Counted from the first letter of the stretch, positions 39,927 to 51,910 are shown. The stretch: DNA of 64,000 nt from Desmodus rotundus (GCF_022682495.2 NC_071392.1:136906818-136970817); one strand, 5' to 3'. The notes: generated from the letters alone by a model not told the origin. A program made the numbers and translations.

Positions 39927-40622
39927 TTAGGTAACTCCCTTTAACATTTCATATAATAAGGGCTTGGTGATGATGAGCCTCTTCAACTTGACCTTATCTG
40001 AGAAGCACTTTATCCTCCCTTCCATTCTAAATGATAGCTTTGCTGGATATAGTAATCTTGGACGTAGGTCCTTGCGTTTAATCTTGGGTAATGTAATTAT
40101 GATGTGTCTTGTTGTGTTCCTCCTTGGGTCCAGCTTCTTTGGGACTCTCTGAGCTTCCTGGACTTCCCAGAAGTCTATTTCCTTTGCCAGATCGGGGAAG
40201 TTCTCCATTATTTGTTCAAATAAGTTTTCAATTTTTTGTTCTTCCTCTTCTCCTTCTGGCACCCCTATAATTCGGATGTTGGAACGTTTCAAGGTGTCCT
40301 GGAGGTTCCTAAGCCTCTCCTCATTTTTCCAAGTTCTTGTTTCTTCATTCTTTTCTGGTTGAATGTTTGTTTCTTCCTTCTGGTCCATACCATTGATTTG
40401 AGTCCCAGTTTCCTTCTCATCACTATTGGTTCCCTGTACATTTTCCTTTGTTTCTGTTAGCATAGGCTTCATTTTTTCATCTGTTTTTCGAATAGATTCA
40501 ACCAAGTCTGTGAGCATATTGATAACCAGTGCTTTGAACTGTGCATCCGATAGGTTGGCTATCTCTTCGTCGCTTAGTTGTATTTTTTCTGGAGCTTTGA
40601 AGTGTTCTGTCATTTGGGCCAT
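39927..40622 (-). CDS. ORF1-like protein of HAL1 copy H (internally deleted)
   Basis: 231 codons from ATG at 40622 (MAQMTEHFKAPEKIQLSDEE) to a stop at 39929-39927, with no internal stop. The L1 ORF1p family match is clear: NEERLRNLQDTLKRSNIRI, IGVPEGEEEEQKIENLFEQ, NTTRHIIITLPKIK and PRLLYPAKLSF. Against copy B, 47 codons are missing in frame between LPKIKRK and DLRPRLL, including the KGLPIRLSADFSKETLQARR block, and one Lys is missing near MENFPDL. The lost block is the junction of RRM and C-terminal domains, so RNA binding is probably lost. This is the only copy here that keeps both ATG and stop; whether it is expressed cannot be told from sequence. Confidence 0.75.
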   Translation of the reverse strand: MAQMTEHFKAPEKIQLSDEEIANLSDAQFKALVINMLTDLVESIRKTDEKMKPMLTETKENVQGTNSDEKETGTQINGMDQKEETNIQPEKNEETRTWKNEERLRNLQDTLKRSNIRIIGVPEGEEEEQKIENLFEQIMENFPDLAKEIDFWEVQEAQRVPKKLDPRRNTTRHIIITLPKIKRKDLRPRLLYPAKLSFRMEGRIKCFSDKVKLKRLIITKPLLYEMLKGVT

Positions 40623-41357
40623 TTTTTTTGTTTGTTTGTCTTGGCGCGTCTGTTACTTTAAGGGGCGGAGCCTTAGGTGTTCACCGGGGCGGGGTAATGC
40701 TGGTCGCTGCGCTGTGATGCTGTACGTGGGGGCGGGGCCAAGAGGGAGCAATGGCGCCCGCTTCACTCTCCTCCGGATTTCAGTCTTTCACTCCGCTACC
40801 CACAATCAAACTGGGCCCCTCTGGTGCTGGTTCCCGAGTAAGTGGGCCTGTGCACACTCTAGGCCCCTGTGGGTCTCCCCAACAACCTCTCCTGTGAGGC
40901 TGGGAGTCTCTCCTGCCGCCCCAACCCCCAGGGGCGCTTTCAATCAGAGGTTTGAGGCTTTATTTCCCCGAGCTGGAGCCCTGGGTTGCGCAGCGGTCTG
41001 CTTCTCTGCCCGCCGTTCGTCCGGTTTATCTGTGGGCGAATGTGGTGCCGCAATGTGCTATCCGCCACTCTGCCTGCCCCACTCTCCGCCACTCTGAGTC
41101 CGGCCCTCTGGGTTTATCTGTGCAAATGTGGGGCCGCAGGGTCTGCTAGTGCTCGGACTGCCTGCGCCATTTGTCCCACACTCCGCCAGTCTCAGTCCCG
41201 CCACAGCCACGCGAGTCCTCTCCACCCCAGTGCCGTCTCCGCCCCTCCTACCAGTCTGGATGAATGATTATTTTCTGTTTCCTTGGTGTTGGTCCCCCTT
41301 GCTGTTCGATTCTCTGTCAGTTCTGGTTGTGCGAGGAGGCGCAGTGTGTCTACCTAC

Positions 41358-41369
41358 GCCGCCATCTTG
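41358..41369 (-). promoter_or_regulatory. YY1-type site at 5' end of HAL1 copy H
   Basis: The minus strand reads CAAGATGGCGGC 10 bases into the element, the same place as in copy B. L1 precedent supports a role in transcription start; not tested here. Confidence 0.55.
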
Positions 41370-41395
41370 GTTCTAGGTCACACCTGTTAAATTTT

Positions 41396-42038
41396 AATGG
41401 GCAGAATCTTAGGTATTTGCCATGGCGGGGCAACCCACATAGCTACATTGTGGCGCTGTCTGTGGGAGAGAGGTAAGAGAAGAAACACTGTGGCTTGCTC
41501 CATTCTTGGCCAGCTTTCTGTCACTTCCTCCACTACCCACAAGCAAATTGGGCCCTTCAGGTGCTTATTCCTGGGTGGGTGGGTTTATGTACATTTTAGG
41601 ACCCTGTGGGTCTCTCCAACGAACTGTCCTGTGATGCTGGGAATTTTTCCTGCTGCCACAACCCCCACAGGTTTTTAGTCAGAGGTTTTTCGGCTGTCTT
41701 TTTCAGTGCTGGAATCCTGGGTTGTGTGGTCTGTCTCATTCCCCAGTTGTTCCTCCTGGTTTATCTGCACACAAATGTGGGACCTCCTGGTCTGCCCACC
41801 ACCACCTCATGTGCTCTGTACCCCCACCACCACCTTTTTGTGAGTCCTCTCCACCGGGCTATCTATGCCTCCCCTGCCAGTGTATGAATGTTTCTTCTTT
41901 AACTCCTTGGTTTTGGGACTTCCTTGCAGTTCAATTTTCTGGCAGTTCTGGTTATTTTTTGTTTTTAAATTTGTTATCTTTCTTTTGGTTGTACTAGAAG
42001 GCAAAGTATATCTACCTATCCCTCCACCTTGGAAGGAA
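41396..42038 (-). mobile_element. HAL1-like copy G, 5'UTR part
   Basis: The minus-strand continuation of copy G beyond the copy H insertion covers most of the 5'UTR up to about 42038 (CTTCCTTCCAAGGTGGAGGG). It is the older, less CpG-rich type. Confidence 0.8.
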
Positions 42039-43040
42039 GTCAAACTTTTGAACTTCTGTACATCAAAGAAAACAATCAATAGAGTGAAAAGGCAACTTAC
42101 ATATGAATGGGAAAAAATAACTGCAAATTGTATATCTGATAAGTGGTTAATAACCAGAGTATATGAAGAACTCCTACAACTCAACAGCAAAAAGCAAGTA
42201 ACCTGATATAAAAACCGGCAAAATCCTGAATAAACATTTCTCCAAAGAGGACATGCAAGTGGCCAACAAGCTTATGAAAACATACTCATTAGCTCTAATC
42301 ATCAGAGAAACGCAAATCAAAACCATAATGAGATATCTATTAGGATGGCTACTATAAAATGAAATGAAAAAACAGAAAAAAAGTGTTTGTGAGGTTGTGA
42401 AGAAATTGGGAGCTTCATATGCTGTTGGTGGGAATATAAACTGGTGCAAGTACTGTGGAAAACAGTATGGAGGGTCCTCAGTAAAAAAAAACTAAAAATC
42501 ACACTTTGGGGTATTAATCAAAAAAAATTGAAAGGCTGATCTGAAAGAGATATTTGAACTGCTATGTTCATTTCAGCATCATTCACAATAACCAAAAGGT
42601 AGAGGCAGCACAAATGTCAATTGACTAATGAATGGATAAAGAAAATGAGATATATACATACATTGGAATGTTATTCTGTCTTTAAAAGGAAGGAAATCTT
42701 GTCAAATGCTACATAACAGATGAACCTTGAGGACATTATGTTAAGTGAAATAAGCTAGTCACAAAAGAATACATACTGTATGATTTCACTTATAGGCAGT
42801 ATTCAGAGTGGTCAAAATCATGGTGACAGAAAGTAGAATGGTGGTTGCCAGGGACTGGAGGTGGGGAAAATGGGAGAAACTGTTCAGTGAGTATAGAGTT
42901 TCAGTTTTGCAAAATGAAAAAGCTGTAGTCATCTGTTGTACAACAATGTCCATATAGTGAACACTACGGAGCTGTACATTTAAAAATAGTTAAGAAGGCA
43001 AATTTTATACTATGTGTTTTTCCCACAATTAAAATTTTTT
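42039..43040 (+). mobile_element. 5'-truncated older L1 (ORF2 C-terminus and 3'UTR)
   Basis: Plus-strand L1 ORF2 C-terminal sequence (ATGAGATATCTATTAGGATG, ACCAAAAGGTAGAGGCAGCA, TGTTAAGTGAAATAAGCTAG) is followed by a 3'UTR ending in AATAAAAAG. Its 3'UTR is not of the ACAACTGTAAT type. Several stops are present. Confidence 0.75.
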
Positions 43041-43790
43041 TAATAAAAAGTCTTTTAAAAGAAAAGCAAAGCTGAAAATTTGATGGGTTGCTTTCTGAAA
43101 TTTCTTGGTTCTATTTTACACCCATTTAATCTGGATTTTCCTTTACTTAAAAAAAAAAAAAAATCAATCCCAAAGCTCCAGGCATCCTCTCTGAATAAGG
43201 GAAGGAAATCAGTTGAAGAGGAGTGGAATTACTGGAATACAAGATTTTTCCAAGCAGACAGATGGCAAAGTCCACTGTGTGGGACAAGAGCAAACACACC
43301 TACATCAAGTATATCATCATGAAATTTCACAACAAATAAAGAAGTTATAAAAGTGTCCAAATAGAAAGGAGTAGTCCCACACTCACAGTGCCAGTTCTAG
43401 GAGCTGGAGCAGCACAGCATGTACTCTCAACAGCAAGACTGAAGGTTAAGAGGACTGCCTCTGTTATCCTCGGGGAAGATATGAAAATTGAGGGATTCAC
43501 GAAGATGAAGGAAGGCACGGGACCTAGGACCTGGGTCACATGCAAGCATTGAAGACTGTTCTAGGCAACGTTGATGTAAGAAACAACCAAACTTATAGAA
43601 AATTTTTATAGGAGTTTATTCGAGCCAAATTGAGGATATTGGCCAGGAACCAAGACTTCAAAGATCCAGAAAATTAGTTTTGCAGCTTTCTTTTATGCAT
43701 TTGATTGAAGAAGGAAGATAAAGAAGTTTACATGAAGGTAGGAGGAAGCGATGCTAGAATTACAGGGTAGTTAAGATTATGTGCTCTCTT
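43041..43790. other. Intron; possible minus-strand LTR piece
   Basis: Sequence around 43605-43680 (GAGTTTATTCGAGCCAAATT; AATAAA on the minus strand) resembles the 3' part of an ERV LTR and may continue to about 44340. I could not find both ends, so the call is weak. Confidence 0.3.
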
Positions 43791-43964
43791 AGCAGGATGA
43801 CAGCTGTGGGGGGTGGGCAGAGGTTGGGTGGAGGAATTGAGCAAAAAGGAAAAAAGACTCATGGACATGGACAACAGTGGCGTGATTGTGGGAGTGGGGA
43901 AGGGAGTATAAGGGGACTAAATAGTAATGGAAAAAATACAATAAAATTTTTTTTAATAAGATTA
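43791..43964 (+). mobile_element. Short retrotransposon 3' end with 18-base duplication
   Basis: 174 bases ending in AATACAATAAAATTTTTTTT are flanked by the perfect repeat AAGATTATGTGCTCTCTT (43773-43790 and 43965-43982). The body is G-rich and looks like an L1-type 3'UTR (GACAACAGTGGCGTGATTGT), 5'-truncated. The subfamily differs from the ACAACTGTAAT type. Confidence 0.8.
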
Positions 43965-43982
43965 AAGATTATGTGCTCTCTT

Positions 43983-44844
43983 CAGGGATCTCAGAGGGGG
44001 CATTTCAAAGATGTGTTAACCTAGATCTATAGAAACAATGGACAGGGCTTGCTTAAGGCAATGATAAGCCTTTTAATAAAGAAGTTGTATGCCTGGGCAT
44101 GACTACACACTAGAACTGCCTAGTTAGGAATTTATGATCAGATCACCCTGTGAGGTTACTTTCCATAGAACAACCCCCCCGCCCTTGTTTTTTGTCCACA
44201 GAAGACAGCCCTAAGCAGGGCCAGAGGGCAACCCACATGAAGCCGAAAACTGGGGAACCAAAAGATCCTGTGTTCGCGTGACCCTCTGGAAAACAACAAG
44301 GCTAGGTCTCTGACAGAACTGATGGGAGGATTTGGGAAAAAAAAATAAGCACATTAAAAAGTAAATAAATAAAAACTAAGAAAACATTAACCTCTATAAA
44401 GCCAAACTTGGCACAAGAATGGAAATGTAATCATGTCCACACAGCATGCCAGTGTGGCAGTCGGGCAGCGCCAACCTCCACTGGGGTGATAGGCAAGCCT
44501 CAAGGTGGAGGAGGTAGAGGCTCCATTTGAGGTGACAGCTTTGAGCTGTGGCAAGGGGAGAAGATTCAGGGTGTGGGACCTGCAGACAGGGACATTTCAG
44601 GAGAGACTTAGGTACCTCAGTATACTCAGCCCCACTTATGGCCCAAAGCAGTATTTTACAAGCCTCCATAAGAAAGATCTAAAAAGGAATCATTTAAAAA
44701 TAAGTCTACCACTCCATTTTTGCTATGCATTCTCCCTCCATTTCAACCTCTCCAACCCTCTTGCTTTCCACACTCTGAGAATTGGTCATTCTACCCTACT
44801 GATATTGAAGTCCTGGGTCAGGTACTGGGGTTACCTAAGTACAT
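43983..44844. other. Intron, no clear element
   Basis: Nothing recognised with confidence; the left part may belong to the possible LTR noted just before. Confidence 0.4.
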
Positions 44845-47215
44845 TTTTTTTCCTGTTTTTATATTGTTTATGCTATTACAGTTGTTCCAATTTTCCCCCC
44901 TTTGTCCCCCTCCCCCCAGCAACTCCCCTCCTGACAGTTCTGCCCACATCATTGTTTATGTCCATCAGTGATTTATATATGTTCTTTGTCTAATCCCCTC
45001 CCCTCTTAGAGCTATCAGTCTGTTGCTTGTTTCTGTGCCTCTGATTCTATTTTGCTCATTAGTTGATTTTGTTCCCTAGATTCCAAATATAAGTGAGGTC
45101 ATATGGTATTTGTCTTTCATTGTCTGGCTTATTTCACTTCACATAAGAGTCTCCAGTTCCATCCATGCTGTCACAAAAGGTAAGAATTCCTTCTCTTTCA
45201 CTGTTGCGTAGTACTCCATTATGTGAATGTACCATCCATTCATCTACTAATGAGAACTTGGGCAGTTCCAAATCTTGGCTACTGTAAATAATGCTACTAT
45301 GAATATAGCGGTGCATATATTCTTTTGAACTGGTGTTTTGGGATTCTTTGAATATATTCCGAGGAGTGGAATCACTGGGTCAAAGGCAGTTCCAATTTTA
45401 ATTTTTTTAGGAAACTCCATACTGTTTTCTGCAGTGGTTGCACCAGTCTGCCTTCCCACCAACAGTGCACCAGGGTTCCCTTTTCTCTACATCTCCACCA
45501 GCACATGTTGTTTGTTGATTTATTAATGATAGACACTTTGGCAGGTGTGAGGTGGTATCTAATTTGTGGTTTTAATTTGCATCTCTTTGATGGCTACTGA
45601 TGTTGAGCATTTTTCATATGTCTATGGGCCACCTGGATGTCTACCTTGGAGAAGTGTCTATTCAGGTCCTTTGCTCTGGTGTTGATACATATGAATTCTT
45701 TATATACTTTGGAGATTAAACCCTTCCCCAATGTATCATTGGGAAATATGTTCTCCCATACAGTGGGTTCCTTTTGCATTTTCTCATGGTTTCTTTAGCC
45801 ATACAGAAGCTTTTTAAAATTTGATATAGTCCCATTTGTTTATATTTTTCTTTATTTCACTAGTGCTAGGAGATATATCAGCAAAAATATTACTATGTGA
45901 GATATCTGAAAATTTCCTGCCTATGTCTTACACTAGGATTTTTATGGTATCACAACTTATATATGTCTTATCCATTTTGAGTTTATTCTGGTGTGTGGTG
46001 CAAGTTGGTGGTCTAGTTTCATTTTTTTGCATGTACCAGTCCACTTCTCCCAACATCATTTATTGAAGAGTGTACCAGTCCACTTCTCCCAACATCATTT
46101 ATTGAAGAGACTATCTTTACTCCATTGTATGCTCATTACCCATTTGTCAAATATGAATTGACCATAGAGGCATGGGTTCATTTCTGGGCTCTCTATTCTG
46201 TTCCATTGATCTATGTGTCTGTACTAATGCCAGTGCTAGATTGTTTTGATTACAGTGGCCTTGTAGTATAGTTCGATATCAGGTACTGTGATCCCTTCTA
46301 CTTTGCTCTTCTTTCTTAAGATTGCTGATTCTATTAGGGGTCTTTTTTGGTTCCATATAAATTTTTGGAATATTTGTTCTAGATCTGTGAAATATGCCAT
46401 TGGTATTTTAATAGGAATTGCATTGAATCTGTAGATTGCTTCGGGTAGTATGGATATTTTAATGATATTAATTCTTCAAATCTATGGATATGGTATATGC
46501 TTCCATTTATTTGTATCTTCATCAATTTCCTTCTTCAGTGTTCTATAGTTTTCCAAATACAGGTCTTTTACTTCCTTGGTTAAATTTATTCCTAGTTACT
46601 ACATTTATTTGTTGCCACAGTAAATAGGATTGTTTTCTTAGTTTCTCTTTCTGATAGTTCATTGTTGGTATATAGATATGCCACTGATTTCTGAGTATTG
46701 ATTTTGTATACTGCTATTTTGCCAAATTCATTTATTAAGCCTACTAGTTTTTTTGGTGGACCCTTTAGTGTTTTCTATGCACAATATCCTGTCATCTGTG
46801 AATAATGACAGTTTTACTTACTCTTTTCCAGTTTGATACCTTTTGTTCCTTCTTGTCTGATCCCTGTGGCTAGGACTTCCAGTACTAAGTTGAATAAGAG
46901 TGGTAAAAGCAGACATCCTTGTCTCTTTCCTGATCTTAGAGGAAACACTTTCAGTTTTTGCATGCTGGGTATAATGTTGATTATAAGTTTTTTGTATATG
47001 GCCTTTATTATGTTGAGTTATGATCCCTGAAACCCTACACTGCTGAGATTTTTTAAATCATAAATGGGTGCTGGATTTCATCAAAAGCTTTTTCTGCATC
47101 CATTGATATGATCATGTGACTTTTGTCTTTTCTTTTGTTTATGTGATATATTAGTTTATTGATTTGCAAATATTGCACTAACCTTGTGTTCCCAGAATAA
47201 ATCCCACTTGATCAT
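44845..47215 (-). mobile_element. L1, minus strand, 3' part (before the solo LTR)
   Basis: The 3' end at 44850 reads AACAACTGTAATAGCATAAA on the minus strand, the closest L1 terminus here to that of the HAL1-like elements. ORF2 C-terminus to RT follows. It contains a perfect 39-base tandem duplication (46032-46070, 46071-46109). ORF2 is broken. It is interrupted by an LTR at 47216 and resumes at 47804. Confidence 0.85.
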
Positions 47216-47797
47216 TGTGGGGAACCGTTCCAAGTGTGGGAAATGTGGCTCAGCCCCCACTCAGAAAGCCAGAGGGGAGAGAGGTTGGCGGGCAGAACCC
47301 ACGTCCATGGATAGGTTCTCCAGTGGGAAATCAGGCCTGCATTGTATCTTGACTGCTATGAGACTTGCTCTTGCAAGCACCCTGAGGCAGCAAATGTTTA
47401 CTGAGTATCTTTATCTTCCCAAAATCTGGGCTAGACCTTCCAGGTATGGAGCAGAGCCGTTTTCGACCATTTCTCCTTTTATATTGCAAATATTCTTCTT
47501 TGATGTATTCAGTGACATCCTCTCCTTTGTTGTCTGTAAAAGATAACCACCCAAAACAAACCTATGCATAATAAATGAGGACCTTCTTTGATGTAAGGGG
47601 CCTAGAAAAACAATGAAAGCCTGTCAAGGCAAGAGTGGGGACATTCTCCTCTTGAGAGAGTGGCTGAGGCACTCAGAGGCGCTCTCCTCTTTAGAGAGTG
47701 GCCGTGCCGTCCCTTTTCCTCCACAGGATTTCTGTAGTCCGTGTGTATTTGTATATTGCAGCCACAACAGCAGATTCTGTAGGCCAGATCTGTATCA
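47216..47797. mobile_element. Solo LTR, endogenous betaretrovirus-like (ERVK class)
   Basis: 582 bases begin TGTGGGGAACCG and end TCTGTATCA, with a perfect 6-base target duplication GATCAT (47210-47215 and 47798-47803) inside a minus-strand L1. The termini (TG...CA), the 6-base duplication and the TGTGGGGAACC start are typical of class II (ERVK) LTRs. An AATAAA at about 47568 supports plus orientation. No viral coding sequence is present. Orientation and class are inference from these signals. Confidence 0.8.
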
Positions 47798-48908
47798 GAT
47801 CATGATGTATGATTTTTTTAATGTATTGCTGGATCCAGTTTGCTAATATTTTGTTGAGGATTTTAACATCATTGTTCATCAGGGACACTGGCCTATCGTT
47901 TTCTTTGTTTTGTCTTTACCTAGTTTTGGAATTAAGACAATACTGGCCTCATAAAAACAGCTTTGAAGCCTTCCTTATTCTTCAAATTTTTGGAATGGTT
48001 TGAGAAGGATAGGTGTTAGTTCTTCTTTGAATGATTGGTGAAATTAGCCTGTGAAGCCATTGGTCCAGGACTTTTGTTTGCTGGGAGTATCTTGATTACT
48101 GCTTCAATTTCATTAGGTGTTATTGGTCTATTCAAGTGTTCTGCTTCTTCCTGATTTAGTCTTGGGAGATTGTATGATTCTAGATATTTATCCATTTTCC
48201 CCAGATTGTCCAATTTCTAGGCATGTAGTTGTTCATGGTATTTTCTTATAATTTGTTGTATTTATGTGGTATCTACTGTTATTTCTCCTTTTTTGGTTCT
48301 GATTTTATTAACTTGGGTTCTCTCTTTTTTTCTTGATGAGTCTGGTTAAAGGTTCATCTATTTTGTTTATCATTTCAAAGAATCAGCTCCTGGATTCATT
48401 GGTATTTGGCATTTTTTAAGTCTCTATGCCATTTATTTCTTCCCTGATCTTGATTATTTCCTTCTCTATACTCCCTTTGGGCTTCATTTGTTGTTGTTGT
48501 TCTAGTTCTTTTAAGTGTAAGGTTAGATTGTCTGAGATCCTTCTGTGGTCAGCCTGTATCACTATGAACTTCACTCTCAGGACTGTTTTTGCTGTGTCCC
48601 ATAAGTTTTGGGTTGTTGTGTGTTCATTTTTGTTTGTTTCCAGGTACATTTTGATTTCTTCCTTGATTTCATTGATGACCCATTTATTATTTAACAACAT
48701 GCTATTTAGTCTCCATCTGTCTGAATGATTTTGAGCCTTTTTTTTTTTTTAACTGAGGTTGATTTCTAGTTCCATGCCATTGTGATCCAAGAAAATGCTT
48801 GATATGATTTTGATTTTCTTGAATTTGTTAAGACTTCTCTCGTGTCTTACCATGTGGTCTATCTTTGGAATGACCCATGTGCACTTGAATAGAATGTGTA
48901 TTCTGATG
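47798..48908 (-). mobile_element. L1, minus strand, continuation to endonuclease region
   Basis: It continues ORF2 from RT into the linker and endonuclease, including pieces such as [20 protein letters not shown] and EIKEEIKMYLETNKNEHTTT. It is 5'-truncated near 48908 within the endonuclease. Confidence 0.82.
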
Positions 48909-51679
48909 ATATGGTATTGAAAGACACCTTGAGTTGAGATACTGGTGACACACAGAGGTAAACTCTGGGCAGTCCAAACTGTGAAATATCAATTGAAATA
49001 TGAACATGTGTCACCACACAAAACAAGAGTAAATGGCAAGAAGGGGATCAATGTGGCCTTCCCAGATCAGGTCACTGTCCTGTAATTACAATGGTAAGTA
49101 CGCTAAAGGACTGTTTTCATTTAGTTTTCTTCCTCTGAGAGAAGAAGCTAAACCTTATGGAGTGTATGTGTATATGCATGCACTTTTGCTCTTGCTTTAT
49201 AATGTTCTGAAAAGGCCTCACTCCTTCAGAGCTGTTAACCGCCAAAAGAAGCAGGTCTTATTATCCCAGATTTGACTATCTACTGAAGTTGTCTGATTTC
49301 CTGATAGCAGACACTACCTCTTAGAAAAACGCTACATGGCATATTTTTATTTCCCCACAAAGTGAATTACACCACAAATTGCTTTCCTAGTTCTTTCAGT
49401 TTGCCCAAGCTTCCGGGCCTGGACCTGGTATAGTTGGTGAATAGAGCACGGGGCGTCTCTAGCAAGACAATCATGGTTCCTTGGCCTGTCCAACTATGAT
49501 GGGCTGACTTGGGTAGCCACAGTGCTGGGCAGGGAAGAGGGTACAAGCAGTGTGCTGTAGGCTCAGACACAAAGGATGGTGACAGAAGATACTCCCTAGG
49601 TAGGGGCTCTCAGGACATGGCAGCCTGTTGCTGTACAATCCCTTCATATTGAATTTCAGTATTTGATCAAATGATGTGATCTTTGCCTTTTGATGTCTGT
49701 TAGGTACTTAGCAGAAGTTATCAAAATGGACACTGAAATTAGGTTGGGGTCAATTCCCTTAAAGCAATATTGAAGCCCCAAAATCTGAACCTCAGCCTCG
49801 AAGCATCTGATTTCCCTTGAAACCCTGTAAGTTAAAGATGTTAGCCACAATACTGTAGGGTAAGGTATCCAGAGAATGACACATTCCTGCCACAAAGGTA
49901 AACGGAAATGGGCCAAAGATTTTGTGCAAATGTTTTAAAGCATCGGAATCTTTCTGACTCCTGCAAAATTGTCTCAAAATGACCCAAGAGGTTGGTAATG
50001 TTGCCTTCAGAACTAAGGTGACCCAGTGTCCTTTACCCCATGCCCTCACTGAAAGGTTACCAAATAGCAGCCCTGCTTGGCTCTTAAATTAGGTCTAAAA
50101 CACCTTCTTCAGTGGGCTGCTGAGGAAATGGTTATAGAAATGCCAGGTACTAGATACAGAAAAACTGCTGCTTAGTCCTAGTGCTCATTATAGTACCACC
50201 ACCAATAACATCAGAATTACTGATCCCACATAGAGATCCCAAGTTACCAGTCTTCCTCCTGCTCAAATGCTATTTCTACAACTTCCACACTGAAAACTGC
50301 TTCTCCCTCCCTCTCTGGAAAGGCAGTCAACCTAAGTACAAACACTAAGGTGAGAAAAATAAGCACCCTTAATCCAGCCCCCTTCCCAGCAGAGAACCTA
50401 CAGTGCGTTAACCACAGGAAACTATTTTAGACTCCCTTAGGCCTAAGTGTAAGGGCAGAGGCCAGAAAACCCCTATTATAATCCTTCTACAGGCCCCTGG
50501 GAAGGAGAAAAATAACATAGGGAGTGCCTTCCCTAAACTCTCAGGTGGGGTCTGGGGTTGAATGCAGGCCACACAGCAAAGTGGTCATAATGCTCCTAGG
50601 AATTCAAGGGCCTCTTCAGTTTCTTCATACTGAATTATTTAATCCTCCTTGGGATTCCACATATGCATAAAATGTTCACACATCAAAACCATCTGAGAAG
50701 GTGACCAAATTCAGTGGCTGAATGCAGAATTATAGACAAAATACAGATGAAAAGGAACACTTAGTTTTTCATGGCTTTATTCTTTTGCAATTGGAATGAG
50801 TTAAATTTCAGTAAGGCTAATGCTATAAAGCTCAATTTAAAATACAAACATAAACTTAGCAACCAGGTGAAGCAAAATTCTGTTTCCATCCTGGGGGGAA
50901 AAAACGGCCTGCTCCAAACAAATTGGATACTAGCCCAGGGATAGATGCTGCTGGCCAGCATCGTCCACAACAATGCAGCCCTCTGGAGGCTGAGGAAGCA
51001 ATGTGTTGGTTTACATTTAATTAATGCATAATGACCAGGAAATTTAATCTGTGCCCTGAAGAACTACTGTGCATTGAAAATAGGGACAAGAATCGTGGTC
51101 TCTCAGAGAAGCTAGGTGTGCTGATGTATGCAGACCCAGAGTATTGTGTTGGGAAACAGTTCCAAACAACACGCTTCCTAAAAACCTGCTCACTCATAAT
51201 GAATAGAAACAAAGGTAGCCATTCTAATTACTGTAGGTTCATTCTATCTGGAACGATGTTACAACCCTATTAAGAATTTAAGCCAGTCTTCGGGTTCCAG
51301 CAGAGCATACTTCTGCACCACTTTAGATAGCTACGTGGTTAGTAATCAACCTTCCCACTTAAGTCATTCTGAGCCTCTGGGATTAATTACTGCATTAAAA
51401 TTTCATGTTTTTCAAAATTTATACTATTTACTTTGCCTATGTAGGCCCTAAATATCAGCAGTAAGGCTTGAAAATCTCTTATCAAAGAGATTTTCCAGTC
51501 CTAACAATATAAACATAAACTGATACCTCATTTAATTGTTAGATATTTAGACTGAAAACTATAAGGATACCAGTTCTAAAACTTTCCTAGAAAACCTACT
51601 TTTATACAGTCTCCTAAAGAAGACATTGTGGTACATAATGATGGCAGATTCAAGGGTCAGGGTCTCCAGTTACATTAAA
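48909..51679. other. Intron upstream of NINL start, mostly non-repetitive
   Basis: I see no interspersed repeat or coding exon. 50760-51420 is AT-rich with homeodomain-type TTAATTAATGCATAAT (51016-51031) and TTAATTACTGC motifs and no repeat family, which makes it a candidate conserved non-coding element. No NINL 5' exon or CpG island is apparent. Confidence 0.4.
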
Positions 51680-51850
51680 TATGGACATTTTCTAGCTCTG
51701 TCATTATGGACAAGTTATTTCAACTCCTTGTTCCTGAGTACCTCATCAGGGCTTTGTAAGAATTAAAGAAACTACTGTTATACATTTTAATGTGTTAAAT
51801 TTAGTACTGAGACCAGTGTCCGGCATACAGCAATTACTGAATTAACACTG
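51680..51850 (+). repeat. MIR SINE remnant
   Basis: CTAGCTCTGTCATTATGGAC, a CAACTCCTTGTTCCTGAGTA segment and GTGTCCGGCATACAGCAATT follow the MIR core and tail order in forward orientation. Confidence 0.55.
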
Positions 51851-51910
51851 GCATCTCCACTGTTACACAGCAGATGTGTCTGGGGCTGTACACACATCTA
51901 TAACGTCCAT

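Larger units (their letters stand above)
39556..41378 (-). mobile_element. HAL1-like copy H, near-complete, nested in copy G
   Basis: This 1,823-base unit on the minus strand starts GACCTAGAACCAAGATGGCG (41378 downward). It is flanked by the perfect 17-base duplication CACACCTGTTAAATTTT (39539-39555 and 41379-41395) inside copy G. It has a GC-rich 5'UTR (40640-41378), ORF1 with ATG, 3'UTR with G-rich block, ACAACTGTAATAGCATAATC terminus and a short tail. It is shorter than copy B by about the 141 bases lost from ORF1. Confidence 0.9.

Noticed and set aside
40426..41376. 223-codon plus-strand open frame and CpG-rich sequence
   Set aside because: It is the antisense of the copy H 5'UTR and ORF1 start; no coding evidence on that strand.
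47184..47546. 120-codon open frame crossing the LTR boundary
   Set aside because: Begins in L1 antisense sequence and continues into the solo LTR; no retroviral or cellular protein resemblance.
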